NCBI RefSeq assembly: GCF_031081985.1
Contig: NZ_JARWSK010000003.1
Coordinates: forward strand, 1-64,000
Length of the DNA: 64,000 nt
Origin: Komagataeibacter xylinus
GTDB lineage: Bacteria; Pseudomonadota; Alphaproteobacteria; Acetobacterales; Acetobacteraceae
Direction: 5' to 3'
The number at the start of each line of letters is the position of its first letter. Position 1 is the first letter of the stretch. A program made the translations under genes and the position numbers. The notes beneath the pieces are model-generated. The model did no database searches and was not told the origin of the DNA. It saw nothing but the letters and a program-made list of their open reading frames with translations. Of the stretch, positions 43,037 to 52,103 are shown piece by piece.

Positions 43037-43069
43037 TAAGCTTTTTGAAAAAAGCTTCACCGGAAACGT
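43037..43069. repeat. Palindromic repeat copy E, HindIII-like arm only
   Basis: AAGCTTTTT...AAAAAGCTTCA followed by CCGGAAACG matches the second arm and one flank of copies C and D. It lies 8 bp after the uraH stop and probably ends the purine operon transcript. The GC-type arm is missing. Confidence 0.7.
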
Positions 43070-43076
43070 CTGGTTT

Positions 43077-43433
43077 TCAGCTACCGCGATAGGTTGAGAA
43101 CCCGAACGGCGAGGCCAGGAGCGGCACATGGTAATGGCCGCCCCTGCCATCGGCCCCCGCTGCCGCCATGCCGAATGCAATCGGCACCACGTCAAGGAAA
43201 GGCGGCTCGGACAAGGCTGCGCCCTGCGCGCGAAAATAGGCGGCTACGGCAAATTCCAGCCGGTAGGCGCCGGGGCGCATCTCGCCCATCTGCTCGCCCA
43301 GTTCAGGGCAGCGGCCATCGGCGTTGGTCACGCCACGGAACAGGCAGTCCTGCCCGGCCCACAGGCTGATGGCCATGCCAGCGGCGGGCCTGCCCGATAC
43401 GAGGTCAAGCACATGGGTGGAAAGCGTGCTCAT
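43077..43433 (-). CDS. uraH: 5-hydroxyisourate hydrolase
   Basis: UraH (transthyretin-like) hydrolyses 5-hydroxyisourate to OHCU, the step after urate oxidation. The 118-residue protein has the N-terminal catalytic His in LSTHVLDLVSGRPA, the conserved Arg in the AYRLEF region, YHVPLLASPFGFSTY and the diagnostic C-terminal YRGS. It is the last gene of the purine operon and its start overlaps the uraD stop by four bases. No signal peptide is visible, so it acts in the cytoplasm. Confidence 0.95.
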   Translation of the reverse strand: MSTLSTHVLDLVSGRPAAGMAISLWAGQDCLFRGVTNADGRCPELGEQMGEMRPGAYRLEFAVAAYFRAQGAALSEPPFLDVVPIAFGMAAAGADGRGGHYHVPLLASPFGFSTYRGS

Positions 43434-43957
43434 ATTTCATGCTCCAGGCGTTCGAGCACATCGGCCAGGCGAAGGGCTGCGATCTTGTTGATCTCGGCCA
43501 GCGCGGTCTGCTGCTCGACCTCGGGCGTGTTTTCCAGCCGGGTCCGCAGGCCGTTGAGGATGGCCTGCTTGTCCGAGCGCCGCACGCAGATGATGAAGGG
43601 CATGCCGAATTTGGCCGCATAGGCCTCATTGAGCGCGCGGAAGCTGGAAAACTCATCCGGCGTCAGCCGGTCCAGCCCGGCGGAGGCCTGTTCCGCAGCC
43701 GAGGCCGAGGTAAGCGTGGGGTCAACCCCCATGCGCTGTGCCAGTTCGGGGTGAGCGCGGATCAGGGCCATCTTTTCGGCCTCCTGCGCCTGTTCCAGCA
43801 CCAGCGCCATGGCGGCCAGCATGGAATCCTGCCCACTGAAGGGCGCATGGCCATGGGCGCGCTGCGCAACCCACGGCGAATGCTCGTATATCGGGCCAAA
43901 CAGTTCCACAAACCGCACGGCGGAGAGTGAATTCACCCGGTCAAAAACGCGGTTCAT
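43430..43957 (-). CDS. uraD: OHCU decarboxylase
   Basis: UraD converts 2-oxo-4-hydroxy-4-carboxy-5-ureidoimidazoline to (S)-allantoin. The 175-residue helical protein has the catalytic His-containing ALIRAHPELAQR (about residue 67) and KFGMPFIICVR, both hallmarks of the family. FVELFGPIYEHSPWVAQRA opens the protein. The gene overlaps puuE and uraH by four bases at either end, so the three are translationally coupled. Confidence 0.95.
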   Translation of the reverse strand: MNRVFDRVNSLSAVRFVELFGPIYEHSPWVAQRAHGHAPFSGQDSMLAAMALVLEQAQEAEKMALIRAHPELAQRMGVDPTLTSASAAEQASAGLDRLTPDEFSSFRALNEAYAAKFGMPFIICVRRSDKQAILNGLRTRLENTPEVEQQTALAEINKIAALRLADVLERLEHEI

Positions 43958-44865
43958 GCCGGGTGCGTCTCCAGCCAGTGCCGGGCGATGTCCAGCCGGG
44001 TGGCGACCCAGACCTTCTCGCGCTGGGCGATATAGTCAAGGAAGCGCGCCACCGCCCGCGCACGGCCGGGGCGGCCCGCCACGCGGCAGTGCAGGCCGAC
44101 GGACATCATGCGTGGTTTGTCCGCCCCTTCCTCGTACAGTTCATCAAACGTGTCGCGCAGGTAGTTGAAGAACTGCTCGCCCTCGGTAAAGCCGTTCAGC
44201 GCCACGAAGCGCATGTCGTTCACATCGAGCGTATAGGGCACGATCAGTTGCGCCCGGCCGGAACTGCGGTCGTAATAGGGCAGGTCATCGGCGTAGGAAT
44301 CGGCGTCGTACACAAAGCCGCCCTCCTCCGCCACGATGCGGGCGGTGTTGGGGCTGGTGCGGCCCTGGTACCAGCCCAGCGGGCGCGATCCGGTCAGTTT
44401 TTCATGCAGCGCGATGCATTCAAGGATGTGGGCGCGCTCCACGGCCTCGGGCACGTGCTGGTAGTCGATCCAGCGCAGCCCGTGGGAGGCGATTTCCCAC
44501 CCGGCATCCTTCATTGCGGCAACTGCAGCAGGATTGCGCGCCATGGCGGCGGCCACGGCAAACACCGTGAGCGGCTGCTTGCGCTGCGTAAAGATGCGGT
44601 GCAGCCGCCAGAACCCGGCACGCGAGCCGTATTCGTACAGGCTTTCCATCGCAATGGCGCGGGCGCCGGGAATGGACTGCGCCCCCACCATCTCGGACAG
44701 GAATGCCTCCGACCCACGATCCCCATGGAGGACCGAGTTCTCGGCCCCCTCCTCGTAATTGATGACGAACTGGACCGCGATCCGCGCCCCGCCAGGCCAT
44801 TTTGCATCTGGCGGGTTGCCCGCATAACCAACCATGTCGCGCGGATAGGCACCTGTGTCAGACAT
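43954..44865 (-). CDS. puuE: Allantoinase, PuuE (polysaccharide deacetylase fold)
   Basis: PuuE hydrolyses allantoin to allantoate without a metal centre of the AllB type. The 303-residue protein has YPRDMVGYAGNPPDAKWPGG near the start, NYEEGAENSVLHGD, SLYEYGSRAGFWRLHRIF, and WEIASHGLRWIDYQ, all characteristic of PuuE. I chose the ATG at 44865, nine bases after GGGAG; an ATG at 44883 lacks a binding site. It follows pucG by 20 bp and overlaps uraD. Confidence 0.93.
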   Translation of the reverse strand: MSDTGAYPRDMVGYAGNPPDAKWPGGARIAVQFVINYEEGAENSVLHGDRGSEAFLSEMVGAQSIPGARAIAMESLYEYGSRAGFWRLHRIFTQRKQPLTVFAVAAAMARNPAAVAAMKDAGWEIASHGLRWIDYQHVPEAVERAHILECIALHEKLTGSRPLGWYQGRTSPNTARIVAEEGGFVYDADSYADDLPYYDRSSGRAQLIVPYTLDVNDMRFVALNGFTEGEQFFNYLRDTFDELYEEGADKPRMMSVGLHCRVAGRPGRARAVARFLDYIAQREKVWVATRLDIARHWLETHPA

Positions 44866-44885
44866 GACGCCGTGGTCTCCCATTA

Positions 44886-46115
44886 TCAGTCGTTATAAGC
44901 GGCAAGGGCGGCATCGACGCCCGCACCCGCGGCAAAGCCGTGGCCTTCATGGCGCAGCACGGTCTCGAGCGCGCCCATGGTCAGCAGCACCTTGTGCTTC
45001 TCGGCGTTGTAGCCCATGGCGCCGATGCGCCAGATCCTGCCCTGCAGCGGGCCGAAGGCGGAGCCGATCTCGATCTCGAAATCCTCGCGCATGCGGCCGC
45101 GCACCTTTTCCCCATCAATGCCTTTGGGGATGTACACGCCGGTCACGTTGGTCATGCGGTGTTCGTCGCCGCCAAACAGTTCCAGCCCCATGGCGCGCAG
45201 CCCGGCGCACACCGCGCGCGATGCTGCCGCATGGCGGGCGAAGCGGGCCTGAAGCCCTTCCTCAAGCACCACGCGGGCGGCTTCACGCGCGCCGTACAGC
45301 ATGGTGGTCGCCTCGGTGTGGTGGTTGAGGCGCTTTTCGGACCAGTAATCCATGACCATGGCCAGATCGAAATAGTTCGACGGAATGCGCACGCGCGTGC
45401 CGTCTGTCGTGTCGCTACCACGAATGCCCGCCTCGACATGGCGGCGGGCGAAGATGTGCTCGGCCGCGCGGTCGGAGATGGTGATGGGGGCCGAGCCCGG
45501 CGGGCCGCCCATGCACTTCTGCAATCCGCTGCTCACCACGTCCACGCCCCAGCGGTCGGTGGCCACTTCCATGCCGCCCAGGGTGGCCGTGGTATCAACA
45601 TAGGACAGCACGTCATACTTGCGGCAAAGTGCCCCCACGCCATCAAGCGGCTGGGCCATGGTGGTGGAGGTATCGCCATGAATGCAGGCCAGTACATGCG
45701 GGCGGTGGGTTACGATGGCGTCCTCGATCTGCTCAAGGCTTGCCACCTCCCCCCAGGGCAGGTCCAGCGTCACGATCTCGGCGCCGATACGCTGCGCGAT
45801 CTCGGAAAGCAGCAGGCCAAAACGCCCCGCGCGCACGATCAAAAGCTTCATGCCCGGCTCGACCAGCGAGACGAGGGCCGCCTCGATGCCCGCGCGCGCC
45901 GTGCCATCGACCAGCAGGGTCCAGCGGTTATTGGTCATGAACACCTGACGGTAGAGGTCCATCGTCTGGTTCATGTATTCGGTCATCTCGGGGTCGAACT
46001 GGCCCAGCATGTCGGCCGCCATGGCGCGCAGCACGCGCGGGTGGGCGTTGACCGGCCCCGGCCCCATGAGCAGCCGGGCGGGAGGGTTGATCTGGCCGAA
46101 AAAGGTCTGGGTCAT
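44886..46115 (-). CDS. pucG: (S)-ureidoglycine-glyoxylate aminotransferase
   Basis: This PLP enzyme of class V transfers the amino group of (S)-ureidoglycine to glyoxylate, giving oxalurate and glycine. The 409-residue protein opens NPPARLLMGPGPVNAHPRVL. It has LLVDGTARAGIEAALVSL, HGDTSTTMAQPLDG, SYVDTTATLGGME and the PLP lysine in SSGLQKCMGGPPG (about residue 197). It also resembles serine/alanine-glyoxylate aminotransferases. The context, between allantoate amidohydrolase and allantoinase and with oxalurate genes upstream, supports the PucG/HpxJ role. It overlaps allC by four bases. Confidence 0.9.
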   Translation of the reverse strand: MTQTFFGQINPPARLLMGPGPVNAHPRVLRAMAADMLGQFDPEMTEYMNQTMDLYRQVFMTNNRWTLLVDGTARAGIEAALVSLVEPGMKLLIVRAGRFGLLLSEIAQRIGAEIVTLDLPWGEVASLEQIEDAIVTHRPHVLACIHGDTSTTMAQPLDGVGALCRKYDVLSYVDTTATLGGMEVATDRWGVDVVSSGLQKCMGGPPGSAPITISDRAAEHIFARRHVEAGIRGSDTTDGTRVRIPSNYFDLAMVMDYWSEKRLNHHTEATTMLYGAREAARVVLEEGLQARFARHAAASRAVCAGLRAMGLELFGGDEHRMTNVTGVYIPKGIDGEKVRGRMREDFEIEIGSAFGPLQGRIWRIGAMGYNAEKHKVLLTMGALETVLRHEGHGFAAGAGVDAALAAYND

Positions 46116-47362
46116 CCGAAATGTCTCTCAAAAAGTCCAATAAAGGCGATCATCGCCTGCAGGGCTGCATCCGTATCCGCATCGGTCACGGATTCAGCGG
46201 GGTTATGGCTGATGCCACCCGCGCAGCGGATGAACAGCATGGAAACCGGGGCCAGATGCGCCATGATCATGGCATCATGCCCCGCCTCGCTGACCAGGAG
46301 GCGCGGTTCGGCCCCCGTCACGTCGCGCACGGCCTGTTCCATGAAGGTGGTCAGGCGTGGATCACATGGGGTCGCATCAAGATCCTGCTGCATGCTGATG
46401 GCAAGTTCCAGCTCGCGCTTTTTTGCCACCGCCTCGGCCACGGCCAGGATTTCGCGGGCGGCCCGGTCACGCGCCGCATTGGTGCCAGCCCGCACGTCAA
46501 GGGTGAACACCACCTCGCCCGGCACCACGTTGGCCGCACCCGGCATCACGTCAAGCGATCCCACGGTGGCCACCAGCCCGTCGGTGCCCGCGCGGCCAAT
46601 GCGCTCGGCGGCGAGGATGATCTCGGCAGCACCCGCCAGCGCATCACGCCGCAGGTCCATCGATACGGTGCCCGCATGCCCCGCCATGCCGCGCAGGGTC
46701 ATGCGGTAGCGATGCTGGGCGGCAATGGCGCTGACCACGCCCAGCGCCCGGCCTTCGGCCTCGAGCACCGGCCCCTGCTCGATATGCGCCTCGACATAGG
46801 CGAGGATCTTTTCGCCCCTGCGTGATGCCTTGTGCATCTGGCCCACATCCAGCCCGAAGCCTTCCAGCGCGCTGGCCAGCGTTGCGGTCTCGCTCCAGTC
46901 GCTCATGGCGGGATCAGGGGCTTCGAGCACGCCCGCCACGGCGTGCGAGGTCAGCATGCCGGACGGGAAGCGCGACCCCTCCTCATCGCCAAAGCCTATG
47001 ACTTCCAGCGCGAAGGGGAAGCGTTTGCCCGCTGCCGCGAAATGGGCCACGGTCTCGATGCCAAGAATGACGCCGAGCATGCCATCAAAAAAGCCGCCAT
47101 CGCGCACGCTGTCGATATGCGAGCCGAGCAGCAGCACCGGGGCGTCAGGCGCAAGGCCCTCGTAGCGGCCCAGCAGGTTGCCCGCCGCATCCATGCGCGT
47201 GGTCATGCCTGCCGCGTGCATCCATGTAGCCAGCCGCTCGCAGGTGGCGCGGTAGGATGGGCCGAGATAGGGGCGGAACAGCCCACCCTCCATCTCGGAA
47301 TAGGGTGCGCGGCCGAGTTCGGCGCAGCGTGCCACCGCGCGCTGGCCCGAAGGCTGATCCAT
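46112..47362 (-). CDS. allC: Allantoate amidohydrolase
   Basis: The enzyme hydrolyses allantoate to (S)-ureidoglycine, ammonia and CO2. The 416-residue M20-type metallohydrolase has metal ligands in LLLGSHIDSV (His), GGFFDGMLGV (Asp), GFGDEEGSRFPSG (Glu pair) and YVEAHIEQGPVLE (His). Its dimerisation domain contains GMAGHAGTVSMDLRRDA and the C-terminal ligand is in RCAGGISHNPAE. It belongs with AllC/HpxK and could also be called ureidoglycolate-type Zn amidohydrolase; the operon context favours allantoate. The start is ATG at 47362 behind AGGAGG. Confidence 0.9.
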   Translation of the reverse strand: MDQPSGQRAVARCAELGRAPYSEMEGGLFRPYLGPSYRATCERLATWMHAAGMTTRMDAAGNLLGRYEGLAPDAPVLLLGSHIDSVRDGGFFDGMLGVILGIETVAHFAAAGKRFPFALEVIGFGDEEGSRFPSGMLTSHAVAGVLEAPDPAMSDWSETATLASALEGFGLDVGQMHKASRRGEKILAYVEAHIEQGPVLEAEGRALGVVSAIAAQHRYRMTLRGMAGHAGTVSMDLRRDALAGAAEIILAAERIGRAGTDGLVATVGSLDVMPGAANVVPGEVVFTLDVRAGTNAARDRAAREILAVAEAVAKKRELELAISMQQDLDATPCDPRLTTFMEQAVRDVTGAEPRLLVSEAGHDAMIMAHLAPVSMLFIRCAGGISHNPAESVTDADTDAALQAMIAFIGLFERHFG

Positions 47363-47376
47363 GCTGCCTCCTGCGT

Positions 47377-48969
47377 TTACCATGCTGCGACACACCCATC
47401 GCTGCGCGGGTCGGTCGCCCCCTCCAGCAGGCCGGAGTCATGGCGCACCAGCGCGCCCGCATGCCCCATGATGGAGGAAAATGGCGCCACGCGTTCCATC
47501 TGGTGGCCTGCGGCACTCATGCGGGCGATCACCTCGGGGTTGAAGCGGTCCTCATATTTCAGGCTGACGCTGGATTCCCCCCATGTGCGGCCCAGCAGCC
47601 AGCGCGGGGCGGTGATGGCGCGCTGCAGCGGCATGCCGTACCGCGCGTAGCGGGTGAAAAGGGCCGCCTGTGTCTGGGGCTGGCCCTCGCCGCCCATGGT
47701 GCCGTACACCATGGTCCGGCCATCCTCGAAGCGCGCGCCGGCGGGGTTGAGCGTATGGAACGGCTTGCGGCCCGGCTGCAGCCCGTTCCACCCCTGCGGG
47801 TCAAGGCCGAAGCTGGTGCCCCGGTTCTGCCACACCACGCCGGTGCGCGGCAGCACCACGCCGGAGCCATATTCAAAATACAGGCTCTGGATCATGCTCA
47901 CGGCCAGCCCGTCGGAATCGATCACGCCCAGCCACACCGTATCGCCCTGCTGCGATTGCCACGGCCACGGCGCTGCCTTGTTGGGGTCGATGCTTGCCGC
48001 CATGCGGTCGAGCGCCTTGCGGTCATCAAGGATGTCCTGCGCCTGTACGGTCATGTAGGCGGGATCGCCCACATGCGTGTCGCGGTAGCGGAAGGCCTGC
48101 TTGGTGGCCTCGACCAGCCCGTGCAGGTAATCGAAATCATCCGCGTTCGCGGCCTTGAGCCGGTCAAACAGCGCCAGGATCAGCAGCGAGGCCACGCCCT
48201 GCGTGGGCGGCGCCATGTTGTACAGGTCCGCGCCGTGAATGCGGGCATGAAGTGCGGGCTGGTGCGTCGCCCTGTGCGCCTGCAGGTCGGCCAGGGTGAG
48301 CGGGCTGCCAAGGGCCTCGAGGTCGGCGGCGAGTTCACGCGCCACCGTGCCGCGATAGAAGCTGGAAAGCCCTTCATCAGCCAGTTGGCGCAGGGTCGCG
48401 GCCAGGCGCGGGTTATGCAGGATGTCGCCTGCCTGCGGCAGCTTGCCGCCGGGCATGAACTGTGCGGCAAAGCCGGGCACGTCCTTGAGTTCTTCCACCT
48501 TCTGGCGGGTGATCTCGGCGGCGCCCGCCGTGACGGGCACGCCCTGCTCGGCATAGTACAGCGCATCACGCAGCACGCGGCCTAGGGGCAGGCCCGGCGC
48601 CATGGCATGACTCCACGACAGGGCCATCTCCCACCCCGACACGGTGCCCGCGACCGTATTGGCCGCAAGCGGGCCACGCCACGGAATCGTGTCATGGCCC
48701 GCCGCGTGATAGAACGCGGCATCCGCCTTGCCTGCCGCAGCCCCGCAGGCATCGATGGTTTCAACCCGCCCATCGGGCCACATGGTCAGCCAGAAGGCAT
48801 CACCGCCAATGCCGGTCATGTGCGGATAGACCACGGCCAGCGCCGCGGCGGTGGCAACAGCGGCCTCAATGGCCGTGCCGCCCGCCTTGAGCACGTCAAG
48901 GCCAGCCTGGCTGGCAAGGTGGTGGGGGGATGTGACCATCCCCCGGCATGAACGCGGCGTGTTCAGCAT
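47377..48969 (-). CDS. hpxW: Oxamate amidohydrolase HpxW (gamma-glutamyltransferase fold)
   Basis: HpxW hydrolyses oxamate to oxalate and ammonia. The 530-residue Ntn-hydrolase precursor is cleaved before the nucleophile Thr344, seen in QQGDTVWLGVIDSDGLAVSM. This GDTVW motif differs from the TTH of true gamma-glutamyltransferases and matches HpxW. The N-terminal half includes GGTAIEAAVATAAALAV and MTGIGGDAFW; the C-terminal half includes YGTMGGEGQPQTQ. There is no signal peptide, unlike periplasmic GGTs. It overlaps hpxY by 7 bp and lies 14 bp before allC. The start has GGAAGGAAAAGG upstream. Confidence 0.88.
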   Translation of the reverse strand: MLNTPRSCRGMVTSPHHLASQAGLDVLKAGGTAIEAAVATAAALAVVYPHMTGIGGDAFWLTMWPDGRVETIDACGAAAGKADAAFYHAAGHDTIPWRGPLAANTVAGTVSGWEMALSWSHAMAPGLPLGRVLRDALYYAEQGVPVTAGAAEITRQKVEELKDVPGFAAQFMPGGKLPQAGDILHNPRLAATLRQLADEGLSSFYRGTVARELAADLEALGSPLTLADLQAHRATHQPALHARIHGADLYNMAPPTQGVASLLILALFDRLKAANADDFDYLHGLVEATKQAFRYRDTHVGDPAYMTVQAQDILDDRKALDRMAASIDPNKAAPWPWQSQQGDTVWLGVIDSDGLAVSMIQSLYFEYGSGVVLPRTGVVWQNRGTSFGLDPQGWNGLQPGRKPFHTLNPAGARFEDGRTMVYGTMGGEGQPQTQAALFTRYARYGMPLQRAITAPRWLLGRTWGESSVSLKYEDRFNPEVIARMSAAGHQMERVAPFSSIMGHAGALVRHDSGLLEGATDPRSDGCVAAW

Positions 48970-50336
48970 GCCTTTTCCTTCCGCGCGTAACCCGCATCAA
49001 GCGGGCGGCAGGCGGCCAGGCCCGCGCGTTGCAGTTCAGCGGCCACGGCGAACAGTTTCGCCTCGGCCCCCGGCGCGCCGATCAGCTGGATGCCCAGCGG
49101 CAGGCCGTCCACGGCCAGCGGGGTGGCCAGCACCGGCAGCCCGGCCAGGCTGATGGGCTGGGTGTAAATGCCCAGATTGGCCCGCGCGGAAACACTCTTG
49201 CCATCCACCATGATGGAAGGCTGGTCGATACGCGGTGCAACCCCCACCGTGGTGGGCGCCACCAGCACATCCGCCTGCGCAAAGGCCGCATGCACCTGCG
49301 CGCGGAACCACCGGCGGAAGCGCTGCGCCTGCACAAAGGTGGCGGCAGGCAGCATGGCACCCGCCATGAGGCGATTGCGGGTGGCGGGGTCATACTGCAT
49401 GGAGCGCCTGCGCAGGCGGGGCAGGTGCAGGTTGCCCCCCTCTGCCGCACTGATGAGGAAGGCGGAGGCCCGCGCGCGCGCCACCTCGGGCAGTTCGATC
49501 ACGCTGTCATGGCCCAGATGCGCCATCACGCCATCAATCGCAGCCGTCAGCTCAGTGCTGACATTGCGGGCAAACCAGCCCCCCAGCCGCGCCACTTTCA
49601 CGGATGCCACATCGGGCAGGGCCGACACGTCCCGGCCAGACATGATGCCGTATACCGCCATCAGGTCTTCAAGCGTGTCGGCCATGGGGCCTGCGGTATC
49701 GAGGCTGGCCACGAACGGATAGACCCCGCGCAGCGGCACCTGCCCGTAGGTGGGCTTGAGCCCCCACACCCCGCACAGCGCGGAGGGGATGCGGATCGAG
49801 CCATTGGTGTCCGAGCCCAGGGTAAAGGGCAGCAGCCCCGCCGCCACGGCGGCAGCCGACCCGCCCGACGAGCCACCGGCCAGGCGGGTGCGGTCATGCG
49901 GGTTGCAGGTGGTGCCGTTATGCGCGTTCTCGGTGGAGAAGCCGTAGGCAAATTCATCCATGTTCAGGGTCGCCACCGGCACGGCGCCTGCGGCACGCAG
50001 GCGGGCGATGACGGTGGCATCCTCGGTGGCGGGCAGGTTGTCGCGCAGCACGATGGAGCCTGCGGTGGTCACCTCGCCGCGTACGTCAAACAGGTCTTTT
50101 ACGCCAAAAGGCACGCCCGCGAGCGGGCCGGGGTCGCGGCCCGCGGCAATTGCCTTGTCCACGTCCTCGGCCTGCGCCACGGCGGCGGGGCCAAGGATGC
50201 GGGTTACACTATTGAAGCGGGTATCACGGGCCTCGATATCGGCAATGACCGCCGTGACCACGCCCACGGCGTTGCGGCGGCCTGCGCGTATGTCAGCGGC
50301 GATGCCAAGCGCTGCCCCCATGGCGCGCGCGGTCAT
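48963..50336 (-). CDS. hpxY: Amidase-signature protein HpxY/AtzE, oxalurate amidohydrolase
   Basis: This 457-residue amidase-signature enzyme has the Ser-cisSer-Lys triad: Lys80 (LAGVPFGVKDLFDV), cis-Ser near 156 (LAGGSSGGSAAA) and nucleophile Ser180 (GSDTNGSIRIPS). The AtzE-type family acts with a small partner (AtzG/HpxX). In Klebsiella the pair is proposed to act on oxalurate, giving oxamate, and the neighbours here are the same. It overlaps hpxX by four bases and hpxW by seven. The general amidase fold is certain; the substrate is inferred from context. Confidence 0.87.
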   Translation of the reverse strand: MTARAMGAALGIAADIRAGRRNAVGVVTAVIADIEARDTRFNSVTRILGPAAVAQAEDVDKAIAAGRDPGPLAGVPFGVKDLFDVRGEVTTAGSIVLRDNLPATEDATVIARLRAAGAVPVATLNMDEFAYGFSTENAHNGTTCNPHDRTRLAGGSSGGSAAAVAAGLLPFTLGSDTNGSIRIPSALCGVWGLKPTYGQVPLRGVYPFVASLDTAGPMADTLEDLMAVYGIMSGRDVSALPDVASVKVARLGGWFARNVSTELTAAIDGVMAHLGHDSVIELPEVARARASAFLISAAEGGNLHLPRLRRRSMQYDPATRNRLMAGAMLPAATFVQAQRFRRWFRAQVHAAFAQADVLVAPTTVGVAPRIDQPSIMVDGKSVSARANLGIYTQPISLAGLPVLATPLAVDGLPLGIQLIGAPGAEAKLFAVAAELQRAGLAACRPLDAGYARKEKAC

Positions 50337-50569
50337 GGCGCATACTCGTAGGCTGGCTCGCAGTCATCGGGCAGCACAAAGCCTGCCACGAGGTCGGCAT
50401 AGCCCTGCAGCAACGCCGTATTGGCCACGACATCGGGCAGGCAGGCCACCGGAATGGTCAGGCCGATCATCCGGGCCATGTCTGTCACGGGGGGCACCTT
50501 GTGGTCATTGCTCGCCCCCGCGCCGGCAACACCCGGCGCGGAAGGTGAAAGGCTTACAGCACTGCTCAT
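50333..50569 (-). CDS. hpxX: Small amidase partner HpxX (AtzG-like, DUF4089)
   Basis: The 78-residue protein has the AtzG/HpxX core MARMIGLTIPVACLPDVVAN (residues 31-50) then TALLQGYADLVAGFVLPDD and a C-terminal acidic EPAYEYAP. AtzG-type proteins form an obligate complex with AtzE amidases. The N-terminal 28 residues (Ser/Ala/Pro-rich) are longer than usual; an internal start at Met31 is possible. It overlaps hpxY by four bases and follows the flavoprotein gene by 42 bp. Confidence 0.85.
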   Translation of the reverse strand: MSSAVSLSPSAPGVAGAGASNDHKVPPVTDMARMIGLTIPVACLPDVVANTALLQGYADLVAGFVLPDDCEPAYEYAP

Positions 50570-50611
50570 CTACTCACTCTCTCCCGAATGGATAAATCTA
50601 CCCGGGGCGCA

Positions 50612-52060
50612 TCATGCAACAGGAGGATCGAGACTGACCAGTTCCGCCACGTCATAGGACAGCAGACTTTCAAGGTGCTTGCGGCCATCGGCCACGTAGA
50701 GGTCACGCCCCAGCCCGTGGGCGAGGCGCTCGACACCAAAGCGCATGCCGCTGATCGAGGCCCCCGACAGCCCCATGCTCGGCGTGGCCGAGAACGTGAA
50801 ATTATGGATGTTGGCCAGCATGGGCGCCAGCGGGTCATCCTTGTGGCGCGGCAGGAACTGATAGCAGTCGCCCAGGTAGGGATAGCTTTCCAGCACCGCG
50901 CTCTCGGCCCCTGCGGGTGCCTTGTAGCGCTCGCCCCACAGGGCGACGGAGGGGGCGAAGGATGCGGTCTCGGGCCTGCGGGACAGGTCGGTGGCGAAGC
51001 CCGTGCCAATGATCACGAAGTCAAAGCGCATCTCGCCAGTGGGCGAATCGACCACGATCTCGTCGCCCTCCATGCGGGCGCCCGTCCAGGGGCAGCCGGT
51101 ACGGTAGGCGAAGTTTGCATGCCTGCGGCACCGCCAGAACGTATCCTGCGGCGGCGGCTGGTTGAGATCGAAAATGCGGCGCATGAAGCCCCAGCGCAAC
51201 TCATCGGACAGGGCGGGGTAATAGGCGAGGAAGCCGGTATTCTCCATCCACCGGTACGGGTTGATGGAGGGAATTTCCTTGCGGCGCAGGCACAGGGTCA
51301 CGCTGCCCGCACCGTCCTCGAGCGCGGTCGCGGCATTATCGAACGCCGAGGCCCCGGCACCGAGCACGCCGACGCGCTTGCCCTTCAACGCCGCGAAATC
51401 AATCGCCTCGGATGTATGGGCATAACGGTCGCGCGGCAGGCCTTCACGGATGAAGTCGGGCACATGCCACGTGCCGCAGCCCTCGATGCCGGTGGCCAGC
51501 ACTAGCTTGCGGGCATAATGCACGTGGCTCGTGCCATCGGGGCGGCGGAAGGTCAGGCGCAGCAGGCCATCCTCCCAGGTCACACCCGTGAATTCGTGGT
51601 CATTGGCCACCGGCAGGTCGAGGATGTCGCGGTACCAGTCGAGATAGGCCTGCCAGTCCCCACGGGGGATCTTGTCCAGCTTCTCCCATGCTGCCGCGCC
51701 GTACTGCGCCTCATACCATGAGCGCGGGGTAAGCGAGGGCACGCCAAGGTCGGGGCCGGTCACGTATTTGGGCGTGCGCAGCGTGATCATGCGCGCGAAT
51801 GTCACCCACGGGCCTTCCCCGCCTTTTGAGGCCCGGTCGAATATGCGCACATTGGTGATGTTGTTGCGCTTGAGCGCAAACGCCGTGGCAAGGCCGCCCT
51901 GCCCTGCGCCGATGATCGCGACATCAAGCACGCGCCGGCCATCACGTTCGATGGGGGGAACCCATTCCTTGCGCGGGTAGCGGATGATTTCCAGGTCACG
52001 GCGCACGGCTGCATCGAGTGCCGCCAGCCCCCCGTCTTTCGGCTGCATGTTGGTATCCAT
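50612..52060 (-). CDS. FMO/BVMO-like FAD-dependent monooxygenase in the purine operon, substrate unassigned
   Basis: The 482-residue two-dinucleotide-fold flavoprotein has the FAD motif GAGQGG (51-56) and the NADPH motif GAGASA (234-239). Between them is RYAHTSEAIDF, a variant of the FMO-type FxGxxxHxxx(Y/F) fingerprint, and near the C-terminus is FVIIGTGFATDL, the second FAD-side motif. It is therefore a group B monooxygenase, unlike the group A urate hydroxylase HpxO. It lies between xdhABC-lysR and hpxXYW in the same direction. No urate oxidase is present in the cluster, so urate is a candidate substrate, but this is inference; another purine or ureide oxidation is possible. Confidence 0.75.
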   Translation of the reverse strand: MDTNMQPKDGGLAALDAAVRRDLEIIRYPRKEWVPPIERDGRRVLDVAIIGAGQGGLATAFALKRNNITNVRIFDRASKGGEGPWVTFARMITLRTPKYVTGPDLGVPSLTPRSWYEAQYGAAAWEKLDKIPRGDWQAYLDWYRDILDLPVANDHEFTGVTWEDGLLRLTFRRPDGTSHVHYARKLVLATGIEGCGTWHVPDFIREGLPRDRYAHTSEAIDFAALKGKRVGVLGAGASAFDNAATALEDGAGSVTLCLRRKEIPSINPYRWMENTGFLAYYPALSDELRWGFMRRIFDLNQPPPQDTFWRCRRHANFAYRTGCPWTGARMEGDEIVVDSPTGEMRFDFVIIGTGFATDLSRRPETASFAPSVALWGERYKAPAGAESAVLESYPYLGDCYQFLPRHKDDPLAPMLANIHNFTFSATPSMGLSGASISGMRFGVERLAHGLGRDLYVADGRKHLESLLSYDVAELVSLDPPVA

Positions 52061-52103
52061 CTGCGGGTCCCCATCTGTTTTTTCGGCTTTGGCTGATGCA
52101 GCC

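Noticed and set aside
44940-46709. 589-codon open frame antisense to pucG and allC
   Set aside because: It spans two well-supported genes on the other strand and has no recognisable protein motifs.
47377-48969. Annotation as a classical gamma-glutamyltransferase
   Set aside because: There is no signal peptide, the nucleophile motif is GDTVW and not TTH, and the gene overlaps hpxY, all of which favour oxamate amidohydrolase.
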